Shown here piece after piece: positions 49,817 through 59,454 of a stretch of DNA of 64,000 bases. The DNA lies in NCBI GenBank assembly GCA_007692495.1, contig REBZ01000106.1, positions 1-64,000 on the forward strand, read 5' to 3'. A program made the position numbers and the translations under genes. The stretch is from Alkalicoccus sp. GTDB taxonomy: Bacteria; Bacillota; Bacilli; Bacillales; Salisediminibacteriaceae. How positions within the stretch are numbered: position 1 is the stretch's first letter; the number at the start of each line of letters is the position of its first letter. Below the pieces are notes generated by a model. That model had not been told where the DNA came from. It ran no database searches and was given only the letters and a program-made list of their open reading frames with translations.

Positions 49817-50884
49817 GTGTCAGATAGAAAGCAGGCGCTGGACATGGCGCTCAAACAGATTGAAAAACAGTTCGGTAAAGGATCAATTATGAAACTTGGT
49901 GAACAGACCGACCGACGGGTGTCCACTATTTCAAGCGGCACACTCGCATTGGATATTGCTCTTGGTGTCGGTGGCTATCCAAGGGGCCGTGTGGTGGAAA
50001 TCTACGGTCCGGAGTCTTCTGGTAAAACTACCGTAGCTCTGCATGCTATTGCAGAAGTACAGCGTAACGGCGGCCAGGCTGCTTTTATCGATGCAGAACA
50101 TGCGCTCGACCCGGTATATGCTCAGAGACTCGGTGTTAATATAGATGAACTGCTTCTCTCACAGCCGGATACAGGGGAACAGGCACTGGAAATTGCAGAA
50201 GCACTCGTCCGAAGCGGAGCGGTTGACATGATAGTTGTTGACTCTGTGGCAGCACTTGTTCCGAAAGCGGAGATTGAAGGGGAAATGGGAGACAGTCATG
50301 TAGGACTCCAGGCACGCCTCATGTCCCAGGCTTTAAGAAAACTTTCCGGTGCGGTTTCTAAATCCAATACCATTGCTGTTTTCATTAACCAAATCCGCGA
50401 AAAAGTGGGTGTAATGTTTGGTAATCCGGAAACTACACCCGGAGGGCGGGCTTTGAAATTTTATTCTTCTGTACGCCTGGAAGTACGCCGGGCTGAAACA
50501 TTGAAACAGGGAAATGAAATGATAGGTAATAAAACAAAAATAAAGGTTGTTAAGAATAAAGTAGCTCCTCCGTTCCGTACAGCCGAAGTGGACATTATGT
50601 ACGGAGAAGGTATTTCCAGAGAAGGCTCGCTTATTGATATGGCTTCGGAGCTTGATATTATTCAAAAAAGCGGTGCCTGGTACTCCTATGAAGGAGAACG
50701 TATGGGCCAGGGGCGTGAAAACGCCAAGCAGTTCCTGAAAGAAAATGAAGGAACGATGGAAGTAATTGAGCGTCGTGTCAGAGAGCATTACGGACTTCTT
50801 GAACCCCTCGAAGTGGAAGCCCCGGAAGAGCCGGGAGATGCAGAGAATCCGGCAGATGACGACAGCGGGCTTAATTTAAAATAA
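49817..50884 (+). CDS. recA: RecA recombinase
   Basis: RecA forms filaments on single-stranded DNA, drives strand exchange and triggers LexA self-cleavage. The 355-aa protein has Walker A GPESSGKT at 64-71, the [13 protein letters not shown] Walker B region, the L1/L2 DNA-binding loops ([38 protein letters not shown]) and an acidic C-terminal tail. AAAGGAGAG precedes a start at ATG-equivalent GTG 49817. An SOS box lies ~180 nt upstream. Confidence 0.99.
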   Translation: MSDRKQALDMALKQIEKQFGKGSIMKLGEQTDRRVSTISSGTLALDIALGVGGYPRGRVVEIYGPESSGKTTVALHAIAEVQRNGGQAAFIDAEHALDPVYAQRLGVNIDELLLSQPDTGEQALEIAEALVRSGAVDMIVVDSVAALVPKAEIEGEMGDSHVGLQARLMSQALRKLSGAVSKSNTIAVFINQIREKVGVMFGNPETTPGGRALKFYSSVRLEVRRAETLKQGNEMIGNKTKIKVVKNKVAPPFRTAEVDIMYGEGISREGSLIDMASELDIIQKSGAWYSYEGERMGQGRENAKQFLKENEGTMEVIERRVREHYGLLEPLEVEAPEEPGDAENPADDDSGLNLK

Positions 50885-50903
50885 TTCATTTTAAGGGTGA
50901 TAG

Positions 50904-50937
50904 ACCGGTATGGAAATATTCCTGCCGGTTTTTTTAT
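50904..50937 (+). terminator. Terminator of recA
   Basis: ACCGG/CCGGT outer pairs and GGAA/TTCC inner pairs form the stem, followed by seven T. Confidence 0.75.
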
Positions 50938-51010
50938 GTATATAAGCAAATACGATAAATCTTTATTACTAAATCCGGAGTCGAAATTTGTTAATAATAT
51001 TTTCAGGGAG

Positions 51011-51079
51011 AGTGAGTGAAAGCATAGGGGTAAAATATAAAGATGTGAAACTTATATTCCAAATAGATACTCGCTCACT
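51011..51079. repeat. Imperfect two-tier inverted repeat upstream of rny
   Basis: AGTGAGTGA (51011-51019) pairs with TCGCTCACT (51071-51079), and inside it AATATAA (51034-51040) pairs with TTATATT (51052-51058). There is no T-run, so it is not a standard terminator. Together with the recA terminator and the rny promoter it accounts for the visible content of the 50885-51306 gap, where B. subtilis has pbpX. Confidence 0.5.
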
Positions 51080-51140
51080 TTTGAATTAAGTACACAAAGC
51101 GAGACTTTAAACACATGTATAACCCTTAAATTTCCAGTGC

Positions 51141-51169
51141 TTGACATAATACTTTTGGAAGCATACAAT
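51141..51169 (+). promoter_or_regulatory. Strong predicted sigma-A promoter of rny
   Basis: A perfect TTGACA (51141-51146), a 17-nt spacer and TACAAT (51164-51169) give a start near 51176 and an untranslated leader of ~130 nt. Confidence 0.8.
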
Positions 51170-51306
51170 TAATTAGGAACACTTTATTACAGGCCGTTTT
51201 TCACCGGTTTGTCTGTATGAATATGTTCTTAAATTTAGTGCTAATGATTTAGTAAGATGTGAAAATCAGCTCTACTTCAGAAATAGCATGAGGAGGTGAG
51301 TCAATC

Positions 51307-52869
51307 GTGAATTTGACGCTGCAAATCCTCATTTTGCTATTCACTGCAGTAATCGTGTTCTTTGTCGGATATTTTGTACGTAGATCTATTGCAGAGGCTA
51401 AAATTTCCAGTGCGGAAATGCTTGCTAAGCAAACAATAGAAGATGCGAAGAGGGAAGCAGAATCCAGTAGGAAAGAAGCTGTGCTGGAAGCCAAGGATGA
51501 AGCCCACAAAATCCGGCTGGAAGCGGAGCAGGAGCTTCGTGACCGCCGTACCGACATTCAAAAGCAGGAGAACCGATTAGTTCAAAAGGAAGAAGTCCTT
51601 GATCGTAAAAGTGAGACGTTGGACAAAAAAGAAGAAGCACTCGAAGTCCGGGAGCAGAAGCTGTCTGAACGTCAGCTCGAAATCGACGACATGAATAGCA
51701 GAGTCGAGGAACTGGTAAAGAAGCAGCAGGAGGAAATGGAGAGAATTTCCGGTTTTACGAAAGATGAAGCAAGAGATATGATTATGGAAACGATGGAAAA
51801 CGACCTTCGTCACGAAAAAGCAGTTTTCATTAAAGATTATACGTCCCGTGCGAAGGAAGAAGCTAACAAAAATGCGAAGGAAGTTCTGTCACTTGCGATC
51901 CAGCGGTGTGCAGCCGATCATGTAGCAGAAACTACTGTGTCTGTCGTAAATCTGCCCAACGATGAAATGAAGGGACGGATTATCGGCCGCGAAGGTAGAA
52001 ATATCAGAGCGCTTGAAACGCTGACAGGAATCGATCTTATCATTGATGACACGCCGGAAGCTGTTATATTATCCGGGTTTGATCCGATCCGCCGTGAAAT
52101 TGCTAAAACTTCCCTTGAAAAATTAGTACAGGATGGACGTATCCACCCTGCGCGAATTGAAGAAACAGTAGAGAAATCGCGCCGGGAAGTTGATGAAATG
52201 ATTCGGGAATATGGTGAGCAGACGACATTCGAGATGGGAATTCACAATCTGCATCCTGACCTGATAAAAATTCTTGGACGGTTAAAGTTCCGTACAAGCT
52301 ATGGACAGAATGTACTGAAACATTCTGTGGAAGTCGCTCATCTAAGCGGAATTATGGCAGCTGAGCTTGGAGAAGACGTACAGCTCGCAAGAAGAGCAGG
52401 CCTCCTTCACGATTTAGGTAAGGCTATCGACCACGAAGTGGAAGGAAGCCATGTGGAAATTGGTGTTGAGCTCGCTACAAAGTACAAAGAGCATCCTGTA
52501 GTCATTAACAGCATTGCATCACATCACGGTGATACTGAAGCGACGTCTGTTATATCCACACTCGTAGCGGCGGCCGATGCTTTATCTGCTGCACGTCCCG
52601 GGGCAAGAAGAGAGACGCTGGAAACTTATATTAAGCGCCTTGAAAAGCTGGAGGAAATTTCCGAGTCCTTTGAAGGAGTAGAAAAAACGTATGCTATCCA
52701 GGCAGGACGGGAAATTCGTATCATGGTAAAACCTGATACAATTTCTGATGAAGATTCTTATCGTCTTGCAAGAGACATTACAAAGCGTATTGAAGATGAA
52801 CTTGATTACCCTGGTCACATTAAAGTTACTGTGATAAGGGAGACAAGGGCTGTGGAATACGCCAAATAA
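51307..52869 (+). CDS. rny: Ribonuclease Y
   Basis: RNase Y is the membrane-anchored endoribonuclease that starts decay of many mRNAs in Firmicutes. The 520-aa protein has an N-terminal membrane helix (residues ~4-24), a long charged coiled coil (~30-190), a KH domain ([19 protein letters not shown], ~220) and an HD phosphohydrolase domain ([22 protein letters not shown]). The GTG start has AGGAGGTG 8 nt upstream. Interacting or related genes ricA, pnp and rnjB are also in this window. Confidence 0.98.
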   Translation: MNLTLQILILLFTAVIVFFVGYFVRRSIAEAKISSAEMLAKQTIEDAKREAESSRKEAVLEAKDEAHKIRLEAEQELRDRRTDIQKQENRLVQKEEVLDRKSETLDKKEEALEVREQKLSERQLEIDDMNSRVEELVKKQQEEMERISGFTKDEARDMIMETMENDLRHEKAVFIKDYTSRAKEEANKNAKEVLSLAIQRCAADHVAETTVSVVNLPNDEMKGRIIGREGRNIRALETLTGIDLIIDDTPEAVILSGFDPIRREIAKTSLEKLVQDGRIHPARIEETVEKSRREVDEMIREYGEQTTFEMGIHNLHPDLIKILGRLKFRTSYGQNVLKHSVEVAHLSGIMAAELGEDVQLARRAGLLHDLGKAIDHEVEGSHVEIGVELATKYKEHPVVINSIASHHGDTEATSVISTLVAAADALSAARPGARRETLETYIKRLEKLEEISESFEGVEKTYAIQAGREIRIMVKPDTISDEDSYRLARDITKRIEDELDYPGHIKVTVIRETRAVEYAK

Positions 52870-52880
52870 CTGGATTTTTA

Positions 52881-52934
52881 AAGGGCTGTCCCGCAGGCAT
52901 CAAGTTGCTGCCTGCGGAATAGCTCTTCTTTTTT
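52881..52934 (+). terminator. Terminator of rny
   Basis: CCGCAGGCA/TGCCTGCGG inner stem and AAGGGCT/AGCTCTT outer pairs are followed by a T-rich run. Confidence 0.85.
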
Positions 52935-52965
52935 GACTAATTTGGAGAAAGAGGCAGGATATGAA

Positions 52966-53760
52966 ATGAAAATAATGTTTATTGGGGATATAGTAGGTTC
53001 ACCCGGACGCGATATGTGGAAACAATATGCAGCACGTCTGAAAAGTAAATATAAACCATCAATGACAATAGTTAATGGTGAAAATGCCGCTGCCGGAAAA
53101 GGTATTACGAAAAAGATTTACCATGAACTGCTGGAAGCGGGAGCTGATATTCTTACAATGGGTAATCACACGTGGGATAAAAAAGAAATTTTTGATTTTG
53201 TAGACGAAGCTGATAAAATGGTTCGTCCAGCTAATTTTCCTCCGGGCGTGCCGGGGGAAGGTCTTCGATATATTAAATCAGGAAAAAAGAAAGCAGCAGT
53301 AATAAACCTGCAGGGCCGGACTTTTATGCCGCCGATAGACTGCCCTTTTCAGAAAGCGGATGAACTGGTGGCAGAGGCGGAAAAAGAAACATCTGTAATA
53401 TTCGTGGATTTTCATGCTGAAGCAACAAGCGAAAAGCAGGCGATGGCCTGGTATTTAAATGGCCGGGTTTCAGCAGTTATCGGTACTCACACCCATGTCC
53501 CGACAGCAGATAACCGCATTCTAACTAAAGGCACAGCCTATATTTCCGATGCAGGAATGACCGGCCCCTATAACGGTATTCTTGGCATGGATCGTGAAGT
53601 AATAATTAATCGTTTTCTTACGGGGCTTCCCGGTCGCTTTGAAGTAACAGACGGACCCGTGCAGCTGAATGGTATCATTATCGAAATTGATGATACTACC
53701 GGCAGGAGCACTTCCATACAACGGATCCATATCAGTGAAGATGCCCCTTTTTTTGACTAG
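52966..53760 (+). CDS. ymdB: YmdB metallophosphoesterase
   Basis: YmdB is a calcineurin-like phosphodiesterase reported to hydrolyse 2',3'-cyclic nucleotides; in B. subtilis it influences biofilm versus motility gene expression. The 264-aa protein has metal-binding blocks FIGDIVGSPGRD, NGENAAAGKG, MGNHTWDKKE and GTHTHVPT. ATG 52966 gives the family N-terminus MKIMFIGD; its Shine-Dalgarno (AGGCAGGA) is only fair. It follows rny, as in B. subtilis. The motility genes it is linked to elsewhere are absent from the codY-rpsB slot. Confidence 0.95.
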   Translation: MKIMFIGDIVGSPGRDMWKQYAARLKSKYKPSMTIVNGENAAAGKGITKKIYHELLEAGADILTMGNHTWDKKEIFDFVDEADKMVRPANFPPGVPGEGLRYIKSGKKKAAVINLQGRTFMPPIDCPFQKADELVAEAEKETSVIFVDFHAEATSEKQAMAWYLNGRVSAVIGTHTHVPTADNRILTKGTAYISDAGMTGPYNGILGMDREVIINRFLTGLPGRFEVTDGPVQLNGIIIEIDDTTGRSTSIQRIHISEDAPFFD

Positions 53761-53896
53761 ATATTCTTTTGAGGTTTAGCAGGTGTAAGTAATGTGGTAA
53801 AGGTAAAAAAGAATGTACTGCACCAGACAGGAAGCAACTATATACCAGACAATGTGGCTTGTATTACGCTTTTCCAAATTGAAGGAGGTACTATTC

Positions 53897-54157
53897 ATGG
53901 AAATTTTAAAAGTCTCAGCTAAATCCAATCCTAATTCTGTCGCTGGTGCACTGGCGGGAGTAATCCGTGAACGTGGAACTGCAGAAATTCAGGCAATAGG
54001 TGCGGGTGCACTTAACCAGTCTGTCAAAGCAGTAGCCATTGCCCGGGGGTTTGTCGCACCGAGCGGAATTGATTTAATCTGCATTCCTGCTTTTACCGAC
54101 ATTGAAATAGATGGCGATGAGAGAACGGCAATAAAACTGATTGTGGAACCACGATAA
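53897..54157 (+). CDS. spoVS: Stage V sporulation protein S
   Basis: SpoVS is an 86-aa Alba-fold protein, identical in length to the B. subtilis one, with the conserved start MEILKVSAKSNPNSVAGALA and PSGIDLICIPAF. It is needed for late spore coat assembly in B. subtilis but also occurs in some non-spore-formers, so it does not prove sporulation. AAGGAGGT lies 7 nt before ATG 53897; the longer frame from 53813 is not supported. A perfect terminator follows. Confidence 0.96.
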   Translation: MEILKVSAKSNPNSVAGALAGVIRERGTAEIQAIGAGALNQSVKAVAIARGFVAPSGIDLICIPAFTDIEIDGDERTAIKLIVEPR

Positions 54158-54161
54158 GCAC

Positions 54162-54188
54162 AAAAAACCGGGATATCCCGGTTTTTTT
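54162..54188 (+). terminator. Terminator of spoVS
   Basis: AAAAAACCGGG and CCCGGTTTTTT flank ATAT in a near-perfect palindrome ending in seven T. It could work in both directions. Confidence 0.92.
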
Positions 54189-54383
54189 CTGTTCAGCTTG
54201 TTTTTCCAGTCAGCGGATAATGCAGATTTTTTAGTGATCGAAAAAACTTTCTGTTGTAAACACCTTCACGAACTATATACTATGCAAAGTAATTTTAAAG
54301 ATTCTCGAAAACCACAAGAAAAGCACTAAATTTCTCGTTTTATTTACATGGTGAGCGTATGTGTTTTTGAGGAGGACAGTGCA

Positions 54384-54412
54384 GTTGAGGCACACAACAA
54401 GCCGTGATACAC
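54384..54412 (+). promoter_or_regulatory. Predicted promoter of tdh-kbl
   Basis: TTGAGG (54384-54389), a 17-nt spacer and TACACT (54407-54412) lie 31 nt before tdh. An alternative, TTGTAA with TATACT, lies ~130 nt further upstream. Confidence 0.5.
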
Positions 54413-54443
54413 TAAGGACAGCTTATTAAAGGTGGCGAGTAAT

Positions 54444-55484
54444 GTGCAGAAATCAATGAAAGCAATTGTGAAATCCGCCCGGGGGAAAGGAGCAGAACTT
54501 CAGCGTGTACCGGTACCTTCCTGCGGTCCGCAGGAGGTACTAATACAGGTGAAAGCAACTTCCATCTGCGGAACAGATGTTCATATTTATGAATGGGATG
54601 AATGGTCCCAGAGCAGGGTTAACCCTCCTTACATATTTGGCCATGAATTTTCCGGAATAGTAGTGGAAAAAGGAGATCTTGTTCAAAATGTAGAAATCGA
54701 TGATCACGTTTCCGCAGAAACTCATATCGTCTGCGGGCACTGTCCTCAATGCATGACAGGGAATGCTCACATCTGCCAGAATACGGAGATTATCGGTGTA
54801 GACCGTGACGGCTGTTTCGCTGAATACGTTGTACTTCCTTCAGAAAATCTGTGGAAAAATGATCCCTCGCTCCCATGGGACGAAGCCAGTGTTCAGGAAC
54901 CTATGGGTAATGCTGTACATACCGTACTCGCAGGGGATGTGGTTGGAAAAACGGTTGCTATTATAGGCTGCGGACCAATTGGTCTTATGGCAGCAGCCGT
55001 AGCGAAAGCAGCCGGAGCATCACGAGTATTTGCTTTTGATCTTAACGATTACCGGCTTGAGCTCGCAAGAAAGATGGGAGCTACAGACGTTATTAATTCT
55101 CTAAATGCTGATCCGCTTCATATTGTCAAACAAGAAACCGGAGGTACAGGAGTAGATGTAGTCTGCGAAATGAGCGGTCATCCGGCAGCGATGAATCAGG
55201 GATTTAAAATGGTTACGAACGGAGGCCGTATCTCCATACTCAGTCTTCCAGTACGCCCTGTGGAGATTGATGTCACAAATGATATCGTCTTTAAAGGAAT
55301 TACTGTCCAGGGGATTACAGGCAGACGAATGTTCCAGACATGGCAGCAGACGGCTGGTCTGCTTCAATCAGGTCAGGTCGATGTAAAGCAGATGATTACC
55401 CATCATTTTCCTCTGGAAGAATTTGATAAAGGCTTTGAGCTAATGCTGGAAGGCAACTGTGGTAAAGTTGTACTACACCCATAA
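54444..55484 (+). CDS. tdh: L-threonine 3-dehydrogenase
   Basis: Tdh oxidises threonine to 2-amino-3-ketobutyrate with NAD+. The 346-aa zinc alcohol dehydrogenase has the catalytic zinc segment SICGTDVHIYEW and GHEFSG, the structural zinc cysteines CGHCPQCMTGNAHIC and the Rossmann motif GCGPIGLMAA. I chose GTG 54444, with AAAGGTGG 8 nt upstream, over an in-frame GTG at 54432 that overlaps that site. It forms the threonine-to-glycine operon with kbl. Confidence 0.96.
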   Translation: MQKSMKAIVKSARGKGAELQRVPVPSCGPQEVLIQVKATSICGTDVHIYEWDEWSQSRVNPPYIFGHEFSGIVVEKGDLVQNVEIDDHVSAETHIVCGHCPQCMTGNAHICQNTEIIGVDRDGCFAEYVVLPSENLWKNDPSLPWDEASVQEPMGNAVHTVLAGDVVGKTVAIIGCGPIGLMAAAVAKAAGASRVFAFDLNDYRLELARKMGATDVINSLNADPLHIVKQETGGTGVDVVCEMSGHPAAMNQGFKMVTNGGRISILSLPVRPVEIDVTNDIVFKGITVQGITGRRMFQTWQQTAGLLQSGQVDVKQMITHHFPLEEFDKGFELMLEGNCGKVVLHP

Positions 55485-55503
55485 CAGAAAGGAATGAGCA
55501 ATA

Positions 55504-56682
55504 TTGAAGGGTTTTGAATATTTAGAACAGGAACTGGAGCAAATGAAAAAAGATGGTATTTATCGTCAGCTTGTGCCTATTGAATCAGATCAGGGGGCGA
55601 AAGTTACGATAGAGGGAAAAGAACTGATTCAGCTGTCTTCCAATAATTATCTCGGGCTCACAACTCATCCGAGGTTGAAACTCGCGGCTGTAAGAGCTGC
55701 TGATAAGTACGGGGCAGGGACCGGATCGGTAAGAACAATTGCCGGGACATTTACGATGCACAATGAATTTGAGGAAAAGCTTGCAGAATTTAAACATACG
55801 GAAGCAACGCTTGTTCTGCAGTCGGGATTTACCGCTAATCAGGCGGTACTTGCCTCGCTCCTTACAAAGGAAGACGTCGTTATTTCTGATGAGCTGAATC
55901 ATGCCTCTATTATTGACGGCATACGGCTGACAAAGGCTGCGAGAAAAATTTATAAACATGTGGACATGGAAAGCCTTGAAAAAGCTCTAAAAGAAACTTC
56001 CGGATACAGGAAGCGCCTTGTCGTTACAGATGGAGTGTTTTCCATGGATGGTAATATTGCCCCGCTTCCGGAAATTGTTGAACTCTGTGAAAAGTACGAT
56101 GCGCTGATAATGGTTGATGATGCACATGCGAGCGGGGTTCTCGGCAGAAACGGCCGGGGAACTGTCGATCATTTCGATCTGAATGGGCGCGTTCATATTC
56201 AGGTAGGTACACTCAGTAAAGCAGTAGGTGTACTCGGCGGCTATATCGCAAGCACGCAGGCCGTGAGAGACTACCTGATTCATAAAGGCCGTCCGTTTCT
56301 ATTCAGTACGTCGCACCCGCCGGCAGTAACAGCAGCCTGCATGGAGGCAGTAAATGTGCTTCTCGAAGAACCTGAGCTTATTGAAAAGCTTTGGGATAAT
56401 ACACGCTACTTTAAAGATAGGCTGAAGAAAATAGGTTTTGACACAGGCAGAAGCGAAACACCGATCACCCCGGTAATAGTCGGTGATGAAGCAAAAGCCC
56501 ACCAGCTGTCAGATAAACTGAAAGAATACGGAGTATTTGCCCAGGGAATCGCATTTCCAACAGTTGCGAAAGGAATGGCCCGTGTGAGAACAATTGTAAC
56601 AGCGGAACATTCCAGAGAAATCCTCGATGAGGCACTGGATGCATTTGAAAAAGCGGGCAGAGAATTAAATATTCTGTCATAA
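55504..56682 (+). CDS. kbl: Glycine C-acetyltransferase (2-amino-3-ketobutyrate CoA ligase)
   Basis: Kbl cleaves 2-amino-3-ketobutyrate with CoA to glycine and acetyl-CoA, completing threonine breakdown begun by Tdh. The 392-aa length equals that of B. subtilis. This PLP enzyme of the alpha-oxoamine synthase family shows [32 protein letters not shown] and the PLP Lys239 in [12 protein letters not shown]. The start is TTG with AAAGGA about 10 nt upstream. A terminator follows. Confidence 0.95.
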   Translation: MKGFEYLEQELEQMKKDGIYRQLVPIESDQGAKVTIEGKELIQLSSNNYLGLTTHPRLKLAAVRAADKYGAGTGSVRTIAGTFTMHNEFEEKLAEFKHTEATLVLQSGFTANQAVLASLLTKEDVVISDELNHASIIDGIRLTKAARKIYKHVDMESLEKALKETSGYRKRLVVTDGVFSMDGNIAPLPEIVELCEKYDALIMVDDAHASGVLGRNGRGTVDHFDLNGRVHIQVGTLSKAVGVLGGYIASTQAVRDYLIHKGRPFLFSTSHPPAVTAACMEAVNVLLEEPELIEKLWDNTRYFKDRLKKIGFDTGRSETPITPVIVGDEAKAHQLSDKLKEYGVFAQGIAFPTVAKGMARVRTIVTAEHSREILDEALDAFEKAGRELNILS

Positions 56683-56723
56683 ATGAAAGATAAAATTTCA
56701 TAATTTAAATTGCTGTTTCGCAG

Positions 56724-56756
56724 AGGGCTGGTCAGAATCACTGACCGGCTCTTTTA
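56724..56756 (+). terminator. Terminator of tdh-kbl
   Basis: GGGCTGGTCAG (56725-56735) and CTGACCGGCTC (56741-56751) pair over 11 bp with wobbles, followed by TTTT. Confidence 0.85.
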
Positions 56757-56959
56757 TGTGCAAGTTTGTAAGAGGCAGTATGTTCGCAGGTTATATACTT
56801 TTTACTTGGGACTTTGAGAATAAAACATAATTTAAAGCAACATTCATTTTTCGTTTTCATTTAGAGATTTTCGACTACGCGTTTAAGTTTTCTCCAGCTT
56901 CCAGTAAAATATGCAGTTATTTCTTCCGTCTAATAAAGAATATACTGTTTAAAATGGTT

Positions 56960-57095
56960 TTTGCTGTTATTAAGTGTGCCTGCAGTTCTTTTCACCTGCT
57001 GCCTGGAAATCTGGAGATCTCCTCCACGGCAGGCAGGGCTGGAGCGGCACTGCTTCCAGCAAGTAACACCGAACTTTAACACAGCTTTTAAAATA
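56960..57095 (-). repeat. Gap with degenerate repeat-like segment (kbl-miaB)
   Basis: The 56683-57327 gap has no gene. Read on the - strand, 57095 downward starts AGCTGTGTTAAAGTTCGGTG, close to the CTCTGTTAAAGCTCCGTGT end of the 25.5-kb repeat, and continues with GC-rich palindromic sequence. This is a candidate distant copy. The rest of the gap is AT-rich, with the kbl terminator at its left and the miaB promoter at its right. Confidence 0.45.
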
Positions 57096-57261
57096 AGCCA
57101 TTTTCCAGGATAGAAAGCTGTTTTATTCCTCCTGGATGTTCGGTGATGCTGGGGATAAAGGTGTCTGGGAGAGGGACATACCCTGTCGCAGTATCGTACA
57201 TTTTCTTCTTCCGGAGTAATAATACGTTAAAAGTCACTATATAAAAGAAAATGTGTTAAGG

Positions 57262-57290
57262 TTGTGCCGTGCCCGAAAACCATCTATAAT
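57262..57290 (+). promoter_or_regulatory. Predicted sigma-A promoter of miaB-ricA
   Basis: TTGTGC (57262-57267), a 17-nt spacer and a perfect TATAAT (57285-57290) lie 37 nt before miaB. Confidence 0.7.
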
Positions 57291-57327
57291 TATAGGCTGA
57301 CAGCTTAACAATAAAGGAGCGCATCGT

Positions 57328-58866
57328 ATGAATGAAGAACAGCGTAAACAACAGGCAGGCACAGGCGATGCTGAACATAAGAAGAATAAAGAAATAAAGG
57401 ACTATTCACAGTACTTTGAAACAACATATGTACCGCCCAGTCTGAAACAGGCGAAAAAGCGTGGAAAAGAAGATGTGGAAATACATTATGATTTCGACGT
57501 TCCGGAAGACATGCAGGGCATAGGGCGCGGCAAGAAATTTTTAATACGCACTTACGGATGTCAGATGAATGAGCACGATTCTGAGAATATGGCAGGCATC
57601 CTCATGCGCATGGGATTTGAATCAACTGCCGTTACAGAGGAAGCTGATGTGATTCTGATCAATACGTGTGCGATCCGTGAAAATGCTGAAAATAAAGTTT
57701 TTGGGGAAATCGGCCACCTGAAGAATTTAAAGAGAGATAATCCAGGACTTGTAATTGGTGTATGCGGATGCATGTCCCAGGAAGAGTCTGTGGTGAACCG
57801 CATTCTGCAGAAACATCAGCAGGTGGACTTGATTTTCGGAACGCACAATATTCACCGACTGCCGGAACTTTTGAAAAACGCGATCTTTAATAAGGAAATG
57901 GTCGTGGAAGTCTGGTCGAAAGAAGGGGACATTATAGAAAATATGCCCCGTGCCCGTAAAGGTAAAATTCAGGGGTGGGTAAACATTATGTATGGATGCG
58001 ATAAATTCTGTACATATTGCATTGTTCCCTATACGCGAGGCAAAGAACGAAGCAGACGGCCGGAGGATATCATTGAAGAAGTAAGGCACCTTGCGAGAAA
58101 CGGCTATAAAGAAATTACGCTTCTCGGTCAGAATGTTAATGCATACGGGAAAGACCTGGCTGACAGTAATTACGGTCTGGGTGATCTAATGGATGAAATC
58201 CGGCAGATTGATATCCCGAGAGTCCGTTTTACAACGAGCCACCCTCGGGATTTCGACGATCATCTGATCGAGGTGCTGAGCAGGGGGGGAAATCTCGTGG
58301 AACATATTCATCTTCCAGTACAAAGCGGTAATAACCAAATACTGAAGCTGATGGCAAGAAAATATACGAGGGAATCCTATATTGAACTTGCAGAGAAAAT
58401 TAAAAAGGCTATACCGAACGCCTCCTTTACTACGGATATTATTGTAGGTTTTCCTAACGAAACAGAGGAACAGTTTGAAGATACAATGTCACTTGTCCGT
58501 GAAATGGAATATGACAGCGCCTTTACGTACATTTATTCCCCGCGTGAAGGTACGCCTGCCGAAAAAATGGAGGATAATGTACCTCATGATGTAAAAAGGC
58601 AGCGTCTGGCACGTCTGAACGCACTCGTCAATGAACTTTCCGCAGAGAAAAATACACAGTACAGCGGTAAAACCGTCGAAGTGCTTGTGGAAGGAGAAAG
58701 CAAAAAAGATCCGGAAGTGCTGAGCGGCCGTACAAGAACGAACCGTCTCGTTAATTTCCGTGGTTCAAAATCCCTGATTGGAAAAATTGTGTACGTAAAT
58801 GTTACAGAGGCAAAGACATGGTCTCTCAATGGAGAAATTACAGAAACGGCTGAGGTGAATCAATAA
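57328..58866 (+). CDS. miaB: tRNA-2-methylthio-N6-dimethylallyladenosine synthase
   Basis: MiaB is a radical-SAM methylthiotransferase that modifies A37 of tRNAs after MiaA. The 512-aa protein has a charged N-terminal extension typical of Bacillus, then the UPF0004 domain with three Fe-S cysteines ([33 protein letters not shown]). The radical-SAM motif CDKFCTYC and a C-terminal TRAM domain (~445-505) follow. AAAGGAG lies upstream of the ATG. It overlaps ricA by one base. Confidence 0.97.
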   Translation: MNEEQRKQQAGTGDAEHKKNKEIKDYSQYFETTYVPPSLKQAKKRGKEDVEIHYDFDVPEDMQGIGRGKKFLIRTYGCQMNEHDSENMAGILMRMGFESTAVTEEADVILINTCAIRENAENKVFGEIGHLKNLKRDNPGLVIGVCGCMSQEESVVNRILQKHQQVDLIFGTHNIHRLPELLKNAIFNKEMVVEVWSKEGDIIENMPRARKGKIQGWVNIMYGCDKFCTYCIVPYTRGKERSRRPEDIIEEVRHLARNGYKEITLLGQNVNAYGKDLADSNYGLGDLMDEIRQIDIPRVRFTTSHPRDFDDHLIEVLSRGGNLVEHIHLPVQSGNNQILKLMARKYTRESYIELAEKIKKAIPNASFTTDIIVGFPNETEEQFEDTMSLVREMEYDSAFTYIYSPREGTPAEKMEDNVPHDVKRQRLARLNALVNELSAEKNTQYSGKTVEVLVEGESKKDPEVLSGRTRTNRLVNFRGSKSLIGKIVYVNVTEAKTWSLNGEITETAEVNQ

Positions 58867-59288
58867 TGACAGAGTATTATTCAAAAAAACAAATTATGGA
58901 AGAAGCGCGTGGACTTGCTGATAAAATAGCAGAAACAGAAGAAGTTGATTTTTTCAAACGCGCAGAACATCAAATTAACGATCATTTAAAAGTACAGGAA
59001 ATTATCGGTAAAATAAAATCCCTGCAGAAAGAAGCTGTGAATTTAAAGCACTATGAAAAATCTGAAGCCCTCAAAGCTACAGATGAGAAAATTGATGCCC
59101 TTCAGGATGAGCTTGATCAGATACCGCTCGTTCAGGAGTTTAAGCAGTCCCAGATGGAAGTAAATGAACTTCTTCAGATGGTAAGCAATACGATTTCCAA
59201 TACTGTAACACAGAAAATTATTGAATCCACGGGCGGGGACCTGCTCAAGGGAACAACGACTAAGAATCCGTTTGATCACGGCTGTTAA
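58866..59288 (+). CDS. ricA: RicA (YmcA), RNase Y accessory factor
   Basis: RicA, with RicF and RicT, forms the Y-complex that directs RNase Y maturation of specific transcripts and affects biofilm, competence and sporulation in B. subtilis. The 140-aa helical protein matches YmcA in length and segments (VDFFKRAEHQINDH, IGKIKSLQKEAVNLKHYEK). The only cysteine is the last residue (DHGC), of interest because the complex binds Fe-S clusters. It is translationally coupled to miaB. The usual downstream cotE is missing. Confidence 0.92.
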   Translation: MTEYYSKKQIMEEARGLADKIAETEEVDFFKRAEHQINDHLKVQEIIGKIKSLQKEAVNLKHYEKSEALKATDEKIDALQDELDQIPLVQEFKQSQMEVNELLQMVSNTISNTVTQKIIESTGGDLLKGTTTKNPFDHGC

Positions 59289-59297
59289 TGAAAAATG

Positions 59298-59330
59298 AGG
59301 CTGTCCCGTTTCTCCGGGACAGCCTTTTTA
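59298..59330 (+). terminator. Terminator of miaB-ricA
   Basis: AGGCTGTCCCG (59298-59308) and CGGGACAGCCT (59315-59325) pair perfectly, followed by five T. Confidence 0.92.
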
Positions 59331-59343
59331 ATCGATCTGCCAT

Positions 59344-59351
59344 GCTATAAT
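59344..59351 (+). promoter_or_regulatory. Predicted extended -10 promoter of mutSL
   Basis: TGCTATAAT (TG at 59343-59344, TATAAT at 59346-59351) is an extended -10 element with a poor -35 region. It lies directly after the ricA terminator and about 100 nt before mutS. Confidence 0.55.
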
Positions 59352-59454
59352 AGCAGTAATAGCTCCATTAAATACAGCAGTGTTAAACATAAACTGAGAT
59401 ATGAATTTATTAAATAAACAGAAGAAAAGAATATGCAGAAAGTTGGCTGATAGT

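Noticed and set aside
53761-53896. Sigma-H promoter for spoVS
   Set aside because: I looked for AGGA-type -35 and GAAT-type -10 boxes at the right spacing and found no convincing pair.
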